Assembly (NCBI RefSeq): GCF_013266735.1
Contig: NZ_JABSNU010000003.1
Span: 620,001-684,000, forward strand
DNA length: 64,000 nt
Direction: 5' to 3'
From: Pedobacter foliorum
GTDB lineage: Bacteria > Bacteroidota > Bacteroidia > Sphingobacteriales > Sphingobacteriaceae
Shown here: positions 7,335 to 14,875 of the stretch, in pieces
Numbering within the stretch: position 1 is the first letter of the stretch
Layout of the letters: the number at the start of each line of letters is the position of its first letter
Made by a program: the position numbers and the translations under genes
Notes under the pieces: model-generated
Databases searched by the model: none
What the model was told of the DNA's origin: nothing
The model's input: only the letters and a program-made list of their open reading frames with translations

Positions 7335-8003
7335 TTATTTTACTTGTGCTTCTGCACGGGCAATATATTCGTCAATCATTTGTGCTTCCTGACTTTGAGG
7401 ATACTGAGTTTTGATCTTAGTATACGCTTCAGCAGCATCTTTATATTCTTTTTGAACTTCATAAACTAAACCAAGTTTTTTAAGGAACAATGGAGAAGTA
7501 AATTTGTTGCTCGCTTTATCAGCTGCTTTTTTATAGTAAGTGATTGCTTGTTTGTAATCTTTTAGCTCGCTATATGCATCACCAAGTAAACCTAAAGCTA
7601 AAGGATCTGCAACAGGGCTTCCTGTTTCAGAATATTTGCCTAAAGACTCAATCGCTTTTTGGTATTCACCTTTACGTAAATAGATACCACCTAAATAAAG
7701 ATTAGCTAGGTTAGCAGATTTAGTATTTGCATACTCATCAGCAATTTTTTCAAATCCTGGGTAACCGCCTTCGCCGTTTATAGCTTTGCTGGCTAATGAG
7801 TCAACTCCTAAGAATTGCTCTGCTTTATACATTTTAGCTGAAGCTTCTTCCGCTCTGTTTTTTAAATAAACACTCTGATACCAGATGTAAATTCCAATTA
7901 GTACAATGATAGCACCTGCAATGAACAAAAGGCTTTTCGAGTTTTCTTGTAAAAAAGAACCCTTTCTTACCGGTTGATTTATTTCTTTTTCTGTTGTGGA
8001 CAT
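7335..8003 (-). CDS. TPR-repeat membrane protein (YfgM-like)
   Basis: A 222-residue protein with a short cytoplasmic start, one membrane helix (about 25-43, SLLFIAGAIIVLIGIYIWY) and a periplasmic part. The latter is mostly tetratricopeptide repeats (LYLGGIYLRKGEYQKAIESL, LGLLGDAYSELKDYKQAITYY, LGLVYEVQKEYKDAAEAY). This is the layout of YfgM/ancillary SecYEG proteins and similar scaffolds; the partner is unknown. I chose the ATG at 8003 (MSTTEKE), preceded by AAATAAA, over an upstream in-frame start at 8030 that would add a short poorly supported leader. A terminator follows. Confidence 0.85.
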   Translation of the reverse strand: MSTTEKEINQPVRKGSFLQENSKSLLFIAGAIIVLIGIYIWYQSVYLKNRAEEASAKMYKAEQFLGVDSLASKAINGEGGYPGFEKIADEYANTKSANLANLYLGGIYLRKGEYQKAIESLGKYSETGSPVADPLALGLLGDAYSELKDYKQAITYYKKAADKASNKFTSPLFLKKLGLVYEVQKEYKDAAEAYTKIKTQYPQSQEAQMIDEYIARAEAQVK

Positions 8004-8221
8004 TTTATTTAAAAAAATTAAGGACTGCAAAAATACATTTTTACATTAAAGTATCAACCCCTTTTTTGAGTATTTAAATAAACTTTAATGAACTGAGCGT
8101 TAATTAGAACCGACCGATGGTTTAATATCTTAATCTAACGTAGTAACAGACCATCAAAAACGCCAAAGTTTGTGGGTAAATAAATAGGTTAACATCAGCC
8201 TGATTTAACAAAGCTAAACGG

Positions 8222-8229
8222 TAACTTTG
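8222..8229 (+). promoter_or_regulatory. -7 promoter box of recF
   Basis: TAACTTTG sits 12 bases before the recF ATG at 8242. No clear -33 TTG at the expected spacing. Confidence 0.4.
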
Positions 8230-8241
8230 GCTACTGATAAT

Positions 8242-9345
8242 ATGTGGTTAAAAAATATTACACTTCTCAATTTTAAGAACTACGCAGATGCGAGTATTAG
8301 TTTTTCGAAAACAGTAAATGCGTTTGTTGGAAATAATGGCGCCGGTAAAACTAATTTGCTGGATGCAATACATTATTTGTGCCTTTGCAAGGGTTATTTT
8401 AATCCAATAGATAGTCAGCAGATTAAAACAGCCGAAGATTTATTTTTAATACAAGGCGATTTTGATCGTAAGGAAAAGAATGAAAAAATTACCTGTGGGG
8501 TAAAAAGAAATCAGAAAAAGCAGTTTAAAAGAAATAAAAAGGAATACGATAAACTGGCTGATCATATAGGATTGTTCCCTTTGGTAATGATTTCTCCATA
8601 TGATACGAATATCATTACCGATGGGAGTGAGGAACGTAGGCGTTTTATGGATAATGTGATTTCACAAACAGATACACATTATTTGGATGAGCTTATTCTT
8701 TATAACCGTCATTTGTTAAATCGGAATGCGCTATTTAAGCAGATAGCAATAACCAGAAGCTATGATCCGACTCTACTGGAGATTTATAATGAGCAGTTGG
8801 TTCAATCAGGCATGAAGATATTCGCCAAAAGAAAGCAGTTTATGCTTGATTTTATTCCCCTGTTTGATAAGTATTATCAGTTTTTAACAGAGGATAATGA
8901 GCAGGTAAGTTTACAATACCAAAGTCAGCTAATTGATACCCCTTTTGAACAATTGCTAGCACAATCTATAGAAAAGGATAAGATTTTAGAAAGAACTACC
9001 ACTGGAATTCATAAAGATGAACTGTTATTTACCATTACAGGAATGCCTTTAAAGAAGTTCGGTTCTCAGGGACAGCAGAAATCGTTTTTAATTGCATTGA
9101 AATTGGCTCAATATACTTATCTTCAGGAACATAAAGGGTTTAAGCCTTTGCTGTTGCTAGATGATATTTTTGATAAACTGGACGATAGGAGGATGCACAA
9201 ACTAATGGAGTTGGTGTCTCATCAGGACTTTGGACAGATTTTTATAACAGATACAGGAAGAGAGAGAGTTTTGGCATTATTTAATAAGATAAATGTGCCG
9301 GTAACATTATTTGAAGTAATTAACGGATCAGTAAATCATGCGTAA
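8242..9345 (+). CDS. recF: DNA replication/repair protein RecF
   Basis: An SMC-like ATPase that, with RecO/RecR, loads RecA on gapped DNA. In 367 residues it shows the start MWLKNITLLNFKNY, Walker A GNNGAGKTN at 30-38 and the ABC signature FGSQGQQKSF near 275. Walker B follows near 305 (LLLLDDIFDKLDDRR). An earlier in-frame TTG would add five residues; the ATG at 8242 fits the family start. Its 3' end overlaps the following DUF721 gene by 8 bp, so the two are co-translated. dnaA and dnaN are not nearby. Confidence 0.95.
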   Translation: MWLKNITLLNFKNYADASISFSKTVNAFVGNNGAGKTNLLDAIHYLCLCKGYFNPIDSQQIKTAEDLFLIQGDFDRKEKNEKITCGVKRNQKKQFKRNKKEYDKLADHIGLFPLVMISPYDTNIITDGSEERRRFMDNVISQTDTHYLDELILYNRHLLNRNALFKQIAITRSYDPTLLEIYNEQLVQSGMKIFAKRKQFMLDFIPLFDKYYQFLTEDNEQVSLQYQSQLIDTPFEQLLAQSIEKDKILERTTTGIHKDELLFTITGMPLKKFGSQGQQKSFLIALKLAQYTYLQEHKGFKPLLLLDDIFDKLDDRRMHKLMELVSHQDFGQIFITDTGRERVLALFNKINVPVTLFEVINGSVNHA

Positions 9346-9628
9346 ACCTAAAGATATTACCTTAAAAGAAGGTATTGGTAAATTACTTAATGTATACAAA
9401 TTAAAGGGGCGGTTTGATGAGACTTCTGTAGTAGCTTTTTGGCCAGAGTTAATGGGCAAGGCGGTTGCAAACAGAACTACACAAATTTATATAGCACATA
9501 AAAAGTTGTTTGTAAGGATTGAATCATCAGTGGTTAAAAATGAATTGCTGATGGTTAGGGCCGGCATCATTCAAAAAATTAATGAACGTGCCGGCTCCGA
9601 AGTGATTACAGATATTGTATTTCTGTAG
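9338..9628 (+). CDS. DUF721 protein, DciA-like
   Basis: A 96-residue DUF721 protein, the family that includes DciA, the ancestral loader of the replicative helicase DnaB. Visible features are an N-terminal helix (LKEGIGKLLNVYKL), the conserved VVAFWPELMGKAVANRTTQIYI segment and an LFVRIESSVVKNELLM strand-helix. It overlaps recF by 8 bp. Such recF-linked DUF721 genes are frequent in Bacteroidetes, and a role in replication or repair is inferred from that context. Whether it loads helicase here is not shown by sequence. Confidence 0.85.
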   Translation: MRKPKDITLKEGIGKLLNVYKLKGRFDETSVVAFWPELMGKAVANRTTQIYIAHKKLFVRIESSVVKNELLMVRAGIIQKINERAGSEVITDIVFL

Positions 9629-9648
9629 TAGTTTTGTTTGTACTTGCT

Positions 9649-9816
9649 TTAAAATATTCTACTGATCAGCCAAATGATTAGTGCCAGAACCAGAACAACA
9701 ACGATTACCCCCGTCATTACACCTGCCTTAAAAATTCCTTCAATTAATTTACAGCTGGTTAATGTGGTTGTTAGAAATACTATAATTGCAAGTGGAAAAA
9801 ATCTTTTGGTCATCAT
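9649..9816 (-). CDS. Small membrane lipoprotein, 55 aa
   Basis: A minus-strand frame encodes 55 residues. It starts MMTKRFFPLAI, has a hydrophobic helix ending LTSC (lipobox Cys22), then KLIEGIFKAGVMTG and a strongly hydrophobic C-terminal helix (VIVVVLVLALIIWLISRIF). The same layout recurs in small Bacteroidetes proteins often mislabelled as phosphatidate cytidylyltransferase; function is unknown. The lipobox plus terminal helix makes it more credible than the overlapping 70-residue plus-strand frame. It lies 50 bp downstream of the FKBP gene, same strand, so it may be co-transcribed. Confidence 0.65.
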   Translation of the reverse strand: MMTKRFFPLAIIVFLTTTLTSCKLIEGIFKAGVMTGVIVVVLVLALIIWLISRIF

Positions 9817-9866
9817 AAGCTTTCTGTTTTATTACTTAACAAAATCTTACGCCAATGGTTTTATAT

Positions 9867-10604
9867 TTACTTTCCGTTTACCTTAAGTAGTTCAATTTCA
9901 AATACAAGTGTGCTGTAAGGAGGGATGTCCTGACCTGCTCCACGCTCGCCATAGGCAAGGTTATATGGGATAAAGAATTTGTATTTTGAACCTGCAGGCA
10001 TTAATTGTACGCCTTCAGTCCAGCCGGCAATTACACCATTTAAAGGGAATGATATAGGCTCATTTCTGTCGTAAGAGCTGTCAAATTGTTTTCCGTTTAA
10101 CAAAGTACCTTTGTAATGCACAAGTACAGTATCTGTAGCTTTAGGCATAATGCCAGTACCTTTTGTAATAACCTGGTATTGTAATCCGCTTGCTGTTACC
10201 TGAACTCCTGGTTGTTTCTTGTTGTTTTCCAGAAATGTTGATCCTTCTGCAATTGCAGGTCCGAATTTCTTTTTACTTAAAGTTGCAAACAGATTATTGA
10301 TGGCAGCTTGTGATGCTGGTGTTGTAAGCGCAAATGGCTTTTCGTTGAAAGCATCCTGAAGACCTTTTACAAACAAGTCGTAATTAAGAGCATTCAAGCC
10401 ATCTTTTTTCATATTAGAGGCCATTGTTATTCCAAAAGAATAACTAGCTGAATCCAGTGTAGTTTTGAAAGTAGGTGCTGAGATTGGTTTTTTTGTGCTT
10501 TTAGCAGCAGGTGCTTTTTTTGCAGGGGTAGTTTTTTTGCTTGTTTGAGCGAGTGCTGCAACAGAGCATAATGGTAATAAAAGTGCGATTGCGATCTTCT
10601 TCAT
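9867..10604 (-). CDS. Exported FKBP-type peptidyl-prolyl cis-trans isomerase
   Basis: A 245-residue periplasmic proline isomerase/chaperone. It has a signal peptide (about 1-19, ending ALAQ), a Lys/Ala/Pro-rich linker (20-45), and an N-terminal dimerisation domain (SYSFGITMASNMKKDGLNALNYDLFVKGLQDAF) as in FkpA/Mip. The C-terminal FKBP domain follows (about 140-245: VLVHYKGTLLNGKQFDSSYDR, GWTEGVQLMPAGSKYKFFIPYNLAYGERG, LVFEIELLKV). The domain order matches the FkpA type. Monocistronic or linked to the small lipoprotein gene downstream; a terminator separates it from ndk upstream. Confidence 0.93.
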   Translation of the reverse strand: MKKIAIALLLPLCSVAALAQTSKKTTPAKKAPAAKSTKKPISAPTFKTTLDSASYSFGITMASNMKKDGLNALNYDLFVKGLQDAFNEKPFALTTPASQAAINNLFATLSKKKFGPAIAEGSTFLENNKKQPGVQVTASGLQYQVITKGTGIMPKATDTVLVHYKGTLLNGKQFDSSYDRNEPISFPLNGVIAGWTEGVQLMPAGSKYKFFIPYNLAYGERGAGQDIPPYSTLVFEIELLKVNGK

Positions 10605-10642
10605 TTTAATAAATTTGTTCCGAAAGGTACAAACTTTATAAA

Positions 10643-10675
10643 AAAATAAGCACCTTTTTTTGAGGTGCTTATTTT
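10643..10675 (-). terminator. Intrinsic terminator between ndk and the FKBP gene
   Basis: Stem AATAAGCACC/GGTGCTTATT with an A/T loop. Read on the minus strand it is followed by TTTTTTT, so it would end transcripts coming from ndk through the repeat region. Confidence 0.75.
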
Positions 10676-10680
10676 AATAC

Positions 10681-10884
10681 GGTCGTCATCCTGAATTTAT
10701 TTCAGGATCTCGAACATGCTATTCAAACCTTGCTTAAACGAGATCCTGAAATAAATTACCAATGACAAAGAGGTTATTCTGCTCGTTGTGTATAGCGGTC
10801 GTCATGCCGCTGAAGAGCGGTATCTCGCACTAGCGAGGCTTCCCTTCTCTTGCGGGGTCCTGAAATAAATTCAGGATGACGACC
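10681..10884. repeat. REP-like palindromic element B (double)
   Basis: Two halves. The first (10681-10758) has the core CCTGAATTTATTTCAGG, a loop reading GAACATGCTATTCAAACC and a return arm. The second (about 10799-10884) opens with a variant arm (GTCATGCCGCTGAAGAGCGG), shares the loop CTCGCACTAGCGAGGC with elements A and C, and closes with the canonical TCCTGAAATAAATTCAGGA. It starts and ends with GGTCGTC/GACGACC. Confidence 0.78.
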
Positions 10885-10897
10885 GAGTATACAAAAT

Positions 10898-10945
10898 TGT
10901 CATTGCCACTTTTTTGCATTCTTTCGAATGCTAGGCTCTCAGGAT
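10898..10945 (+). repeat. Second dispersed repeat, copy 2 (48 bp)
   Basis: The plus-strand copy of the element at 7049-7095 (TGTCATTGCCACTTTTTTGC ... AGGCTCTCAGGAT). It lies 13 bp beyond REP-like element B, in the same relative orientation as in the first composite. Confidence 0.7.
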
Positions 10946-10994
10946 GCCGATAGGCATAAAGGATGCATATCCAGATTAATGATGAAAACGGGTC

Positions 10995-11414
10995 TTAGAA
11001 ACGCTCTGCAGCGGTGAAAAAGAAATCACCTTCGATAGCAGCATTCTCGTTAGAATCTGAACCATGAACAGCGTTTGCATCAATAGATTTAGCATATTTA
11101 TTACGGATAGTACCTTCAGCTGCTTCTGCAGGGTTGGTAGCACCAATAAGAGTTCTGAAATCTTCGATAGCGTTATCTTTCTCTAAAATAGCAGCAACGA
11201 TAGGTCCTGAAGACATGAAGCTTACTAAATCAGCATAAAAAGGACGTTCTTTATGTACTTCGTAAAATTTACCAGCAGTTTCAGGCGTTAATTGAGTGTA
11301 TTTTAATGCGATGATTTTAAAGCCAGCTGCAGTTATATCATTAATAATTGCACCGATATGCCCATTTGCAACAGCATCAGGCTTGATCATGGTAAAAGTT
11401 CTGTTCGTTGTCAT
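10995..11414 (-). CDS. ndk: Nucleoside diphosphate kinase
   Basis: Transfers the terminal phosphate between NTPs and NDPs through a phosphohistidine. The 139-residue sequence has the start [10 protein letters not shown], the [11 protein letters not shown] segment, [11 protein letters not shown], and the active-site region with His117 ([12 protein letters not shown]), followed by the FFF end typical of the family. Length is normal. Same strand as the FKBP gene but separated by repeats and a terminator. Confidence 0.97.
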   Translation of the reverse strand: MTTNRTFTMIKPDAVANGHIGAIINDITAAGFKIIALKYTQLTPETAGKFYEVHKERPFYADLVSFMSSGPIVAAILEKDNAIEDFRTLIGATNPAEAAEGTIRNKYAKSIDANAVHGSDSNENAAIEGDFFFTAAERF

Positions 11415-11584
11415 TTTATTTATTTCAATTTTTTTGCAAAATTACGTTTTATACTGTTAATATTAAAGTTTGAAACTTAGATATAATCCGTACTGCGTAA
11501 AACAATTACAGCGATCTCTCCGCAGGGTTAAAATAAATAGATTTACAGAAGAAATATAATAGGTTCAATTAATCATTAAATCAT

Positions 11585-11592
11585 TAGCTTTG
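11585..11592 (+). promoter_or_regulatory. -7 promoter box of the NrnA-like gene
   Basis: TAGCTTTG ends 12 bases before the ATG at 11605; the -33 box is weak. Confidence 0.4.
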
Positions 11593-11604
11593 CGACCGAA
11601 AATT

Positions 11605-12615
11605 ATGTTGTCCATTTCAGAAATAAAGTCGTTGCTGGCTACGCCGCAAAAAATAGTAATCACTACTCATCATAAACCTGATGGGGATGCAATGGGTTCC
11701 TCTTTGGGGCTATATGCGTATTTGATTCAGCTTGGGCATCATGTAAAGGTGATTACCCCAACTGACTATCCGTATTTTTTGCACTGGCTTCCTAACAATT
11801 CTGATGTGATCATTTATACAGAGCAACCAGAGCAATCTGCTGAATTGGTTGCAGAAGCAGCAATGATTTTTTGTCTTGATTTTAACAGTCTTACCAGAAT
11901 TAATGAATTAGGTGAGTTAGTTAGAGCTTCAGATGCCTATAAATTAATGATAGATCATCATCTGGAACCTGAAGATTTTGATGATTATCGTCATTGGAGT
12001 ATTAGTGCATGTGCAGCAGCTCAGTTAGTTTATGAGTTTATTGTAAATGAACTGGGAGATGGAGCAAGGATGAATAAAGACATCGCCACTTGTTTGTATA
12101 CTGGTATAATGACGGATTCGGGCTCTTTTCGGTTCCCTTCGGCAACATCAGATGTATACCGCATGGCTGCCGATTTAATTGACTTAGGTGCTGAGCACTG
12201 GAGGATTCATCAGCTGGTATATGATAATGCGACTGAAAACAGACTGAGGTTTTTGGGTCATTGTATAAGTAACAAGTTAGAGATTTTCAGAGAGTTTAAT
12301 ACAGCAATTATTTCCGTTACCAAGGAGGAATTAAATAAATTTAACATTGCTACAGGTGATACAGAGGGGATAGTAAACTATGCGCTGTCTATAAATGGGA
12401 TCAGACTTGCTGCATTTATTATTGAAAGAACTGATAAAGTTAAATTATCTTTGCGCTCCACCGGCGATTTTCCTGCTAATGAGATTTGTAAGAAATACTT
12501 TAACGGCGGTGGACACAGAAACGCTGCAGGTGGGGTGTCGGATAAGAATTTAGAAGATACAATAGAACAGTTTAAATCTGTATTGATAGAATATAAAACC
12601 CAATTGTTACAATAA
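11605..12615 (+). CDS. DHH-family phosphoesterase, NrnA-like (nanoRNase/pAp phosphatase)
   Basis: A 336-residue cytoplasmic DHH/DHHA1 enzyme of the NrnA type, which degrades very short RNAs and, in characterised members, 3'-phosphoadenosine-5'-phosphate. Metal-binding motifs are TTHHKPDGDAMGSSL (about 25), CLDFNSL (about 90), the DHH in LMIDHHLEP and TGIMTDSGSFRF. The C-terminal DHHA1 domain ends with GGGHRNAAGG. I chose the ATG at 11605 over an upstream TTG. It precedes a lipoprotein FKBP gene on the same strand by 68 bp. Confidence 0.9.
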   Translation: MLSISEIKSLLATPQKIVITTHHKPDGDAMGSSLGLYAYLIQLGHHVKVITPTDYPYFLHWLPNNSDVIIYTEQPEQSAELVAEAAMIFCLDFNSLTRINELGELVRASDAYKLMIDHHLEPEDFDDYRHWSISACAAAQLVYEFIVNELGDGARMNKDIATCLYTGIMTDSGSFRFPSATSDVYRMAADLIDLGAEHWRIHQLVYDNATENRLRFLGHCISNKLEIFREFNTAIISVTKEELNKFNIATGDTEGIVNYALSINGIRLAAFIIERTDKVKLSLRSTGDFPANEICKKYFNGGGHRNAAGGVSDKNLEDTIEQFKSVLIEYKTQLLQ

Positions 12616-12683
12616 ACAGGGGCAACCCTTTTAAGTATAATTAAAAAGTATAAATAGAAACCAAAAATAATTTATAAAACCAC

Positions 12684-13688
12684 ATGAAGAAAGGTATAGT
12701 AATTCTTTTCGCAGCAACATTAGGATTAGCTGCTTGTAACAACTACAAAAAAGGACCGGGCGGTTTGATGTATCAAATACACAAATCTGGAGGAGCTGAA
12801 AAAATTAAAGAAGGCGATATTGTTAAGATTAACTTTATCCAAAAAACTGAAAAAGATTCAACAATTGTAAGTACGTTCGATTTAGGTCAGCCGCAAATAT
12901 TTCCAGTAGGAAAAAAAGCTTATGAGGGTGATATGAACGATGTACTTTATTTATTTGGTGAAGGTGATAGTGCAACATTTAAGTTAAATCTTGATACTAT
13001 GGCTAAGCATTCTGGTCAGCCAAAACCACCAGCAAATGCAAAAGATACTTACATGGTGTTTACTGTTAAAATTGAAAAAGTATTGAAAAAAGCTGCTGGC
13101 GAAGCAGATTCAACTTTCCAAAAGAAAGCTCAGGAGTTTTTCCAAAAAGATTACCAGGCTACTATTGCTAAAGCAAAAGATTCTGAAGCAGGTAAGATTA
13201 AAAAATTCATTGAGGATAATAGCCTTAAAACTCAAACTACTGCATCTGGTTTACATTATGTAATCAATACTCCAGGTAGTGCACAAAAACCAGTTGCGGG
13301 TGATACAATCATGTTAAACTACACTGGTAAATTGCTTACTAAAAAAGCAAACGGTAAAGACAATATTTTTGATACTTCTATCGAATCTGTTGCTAAAGAA
13401 GCTGGAAAATATAACGCTATGGCAAAATATGCTCCACGTCCGTTTACTATCGGTGCTGCAATCCCAGGATTTGACGAAGCTTACCAATTAATTGGTAAAG
13501 GTGGAAAAATCACTGTAATCATTCCTTCGGTATTAGGTTACGGAGAAGGTGGTCAGCCACAAGCTGGAATCGCTCCTTTCTCTCCTTTATGTTTTGAAAT
13601 TGAAGTTGTAGATATTAAAAAACCTTCAGCTCAAGCTGGTGCAACTATTGCTCCAATAGCTCCTGCTGCTCCTGCAACTAAAAAATAA
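12684..13688 (+). CDS. Lipoprotein with two FKBP-type isomerase domains
   Basis: A 334-residue envelope lipoprotein. The signal peptide ends in the lipobox LAAC (Cys18). A first FKBP-like domain (about 25-135) lacks most of the catalytic aromatic pattern (IVKINFIQKTEKDSTIVSTF), suggesting a binding rather than catalytic role. A helical linker follows, then a second, better preserved FKBP domain (about 180-312: IMLNYTGKLLTKK, GFDEAYQLIGKGGKITVIIPSVLGYGEGG, LCFEIEVVDI). It ends in an Ala/Pro-rich tail. Periplasmic folding assistance is inferred from the family. A strong terminator follows. Confidence 0.9.
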   Translation: MKKGIVILFAATLGLAACNNYKKGPGGLMYQIHKSGGAEKIKEGDIVKINFIQKTEKDSTIVSTFDLGQPQIFPVGKKAYEGDMNDVLYLFGEGDSATFKLNLDTMAKHSGQPKPPANAKDTYMVFTVKIEKVLKKAAGEADSTFQKKAQEFFQKDYQATIAKAKDSEAGKIKKFIEDNSLKTQTTASGLHYVINTPGSAQKPVAGDTIMLNYTGKLLTKKANGKDNIFDTSIESVAKEAGKYNAMAKYAPRPFTIGAAIPGFDEAYQLIGKGGKITVIIPSVLGYGEGGQPQAGIAPFSPLCFEIEVVDIKKPSAQAGATIAPIAPAAPATKK

Positions 13689-13714
13689 TAAGTAGACTGT
13701 AAAAACAGTCGAAT

Positions 13715-13756
13715 AAAAAAGAGCCTTTATCATTAAATTGATAAGGCTCTTTTTTT
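13715..13756 (+). terminator. Strong intrinsic terminator
   Basis: Stem AAAAAGAGCCTTTATCA/TGATAAGGCTCTTTTT with a short TTAAAT-type loop and a run of T, 27 bp after the FKBP lipoprotein stop. Confidence 0.9.
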
Positions 13757-13761
13757 ATACA

Positions 13762-13847
13762 GTCGTCATCCTGAATTTATTTCAGGACCCCTCACTAGCA
13801 AGGCTTTCTTTCTCTTTAGTGATCCTGAAATAAATTCAGGACGACGA
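13762..13847. repeat. REP-like palindromic element C
   Basis: Left arm GTCGTCATCCTGAATTTATT and right arm with TCCTGAAATAAATTCAGGAC enclose the loop CTCACTAGCAAGGC that elements A and B also carry. Immediately downstream of the terminator. Confidence 0.8.
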
Positions 13848-13945
13848 AAAGATTCATGATATTGACTTTGTTTAATTGCTCCCCCCTTTAAAAGCCCTCT
13901 GTCGATTCCTAAAAAAGCTATAAGACCCCCCGCATTTTCTAACTT

Positions 13946-14006
13946 GACAGACTCAACTCAGACTCTCCTTAGACTCAGGTCAGACTCTGTTAGACTATTG
14001 TCTAAT
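13946..14006. repeat. Second 11-bp periodic array (AGACTC units)
   Basis: AGACTC recurs at 13949, 13960, 13971 and 13982, exactly 11 bp apart. A variant AGACTA is at 13992 and an inverted GTCTAA at 14000-14005 can pair with TTAGAC. Sequence is unrelated to the array at 6931 but the architecture is the same. The rest of the 417-bp gap holds the terminator, REP element C and nothing else recognisable. Confidence 0.7.
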
Positions 14007-14094
14007 ATGATACAATATTTATGCTGAATAGAGCTGGGACTTAATCCTTTTTGGATAGGCTTTCAGTTGTTGTCAGCTTACTGTTGTTTTTTAT

Positions 14095-14102
14095 TAACTT
14101 TG
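14095..14102 (+). promoter_or_regulatory. -7 promoter box of tatD
   Basis: TAACTTTG ends three bases (CTC) before the ATG. Possible TTG -33 boxes lie 22-25 bases upstream. Predicts leaderless mRNA. Confidence 0.5.
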
Positions 14103-14105
14103 CTC

Positions 14106-14873
14106 ATGCTTTTAACAGATACCCACACGCACCTGTATTACGAAACAGACGAGGAAAAACAAGCTTTGCTAATGCAGCGCTGCCTTGATAATAATGTAGG
14201 ACGATTATTTTTACCTAATGTTGATATCGCATCAATTGCCAGTATAGATGCAATGGTAAAGAAATATCCTAAAAACTGTTTTGCTATGGCAGGACTTCAC
14301 CCTTGTGAAGTTAAAGAGGATTATGAGTTGGTACTGGATGAAATTTGCCAGAGTATTGTCGACAGAGAAATCTATGCGATAGGGGAGATAGGGATTGATT
14401 TGTACTGGGATAAAAGCACCTTAGAAATTCAGAAAACGGCATTTGTAGAGCAGATTAACTGGGCTAAAGATCTTGATTTGCCTATTGTGATTCACTGCAG
14501 AGAAGCCTTTGATGAAGTTTTTGAAGTGCTTGAACAAGAAAAAGGCGAAAAATTAAGAGGTATTTTTCATTGTTTTACAGGAAATTTGGAGCAAGCTAAG
14601 CAGGCTATAGATCTTGGCTTTTATCTGGGTATTGGAGGTGTTGTAACCTATAAAAAATCAGGATTAGATGAGGTGTTAATGAATATTCCACTAACAAATG
14701 TTGTTTTGGAAACAGACTCTCCTTATTTAGCACCGGTTCCTTTTAGAGGAAAACCTAATGAAAGCAGCTACCTTATTCATGTTGCAGAGCGCTTAGCAGA
14801 GATTTACAATACAAGTATTGAAGAAATTGCCTCAGTAACTACAGCAAACTCTATCAGCGTTTTTAAAGTTTAA
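14106..14873 (+). CDS. TatD-family metal-dependent hydrolase
   Basis: A 255-residue TIM-barrel hydrolase of the TatD family, which includes 3'-5' exonucleases acting on DNA damage and RNA ends. Metal ligands are visible in DTHTHLY (residues 4-10), AIGEIGIDLYWD (Glu about 100), PIVIHCREA and GIFHCFTG, and LETDSPYLAP (Asp). I start it at the ATG at 14106 because MLLTDTHTH is the usual beginning; an upstream TTG frame is not supported. Two bases separate it from the asparaginase gene, so they form an operon. Confidence 0.92.
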   Translation: MLLTDTHTHLYYETDEEKQALLMQRCLDNNVGRLFLPNVDIASIASIDAMVKKYPKNCFAMAGLHPCEVKEDYELVLDEICQSIVDREIYAIGEIGIDLYWDKSTLEIQKTAFVEQINWAKDLDLPIVIHCREAFDEVFEVLEQEKGEKLRGIFHCFTGNLEQAKQAIDLGFYLGIGGVVTYKKSGLDEVLMNIPLTNVVLETDSPYLAPVPFRGKPNESSYLIHVAERLAEIYNTSIEEIASVTTANSISVFKV

Positions 14874-14875
14874 TA

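Noticed and set aside
9674..9886. Plus-strand 70-codon frame after the DUF721 gene
   Set aside because: No signal or domain pattern; it is antisense to a minus-strand lipoprotein with a clear lipobox and runs into the FKBP gene.
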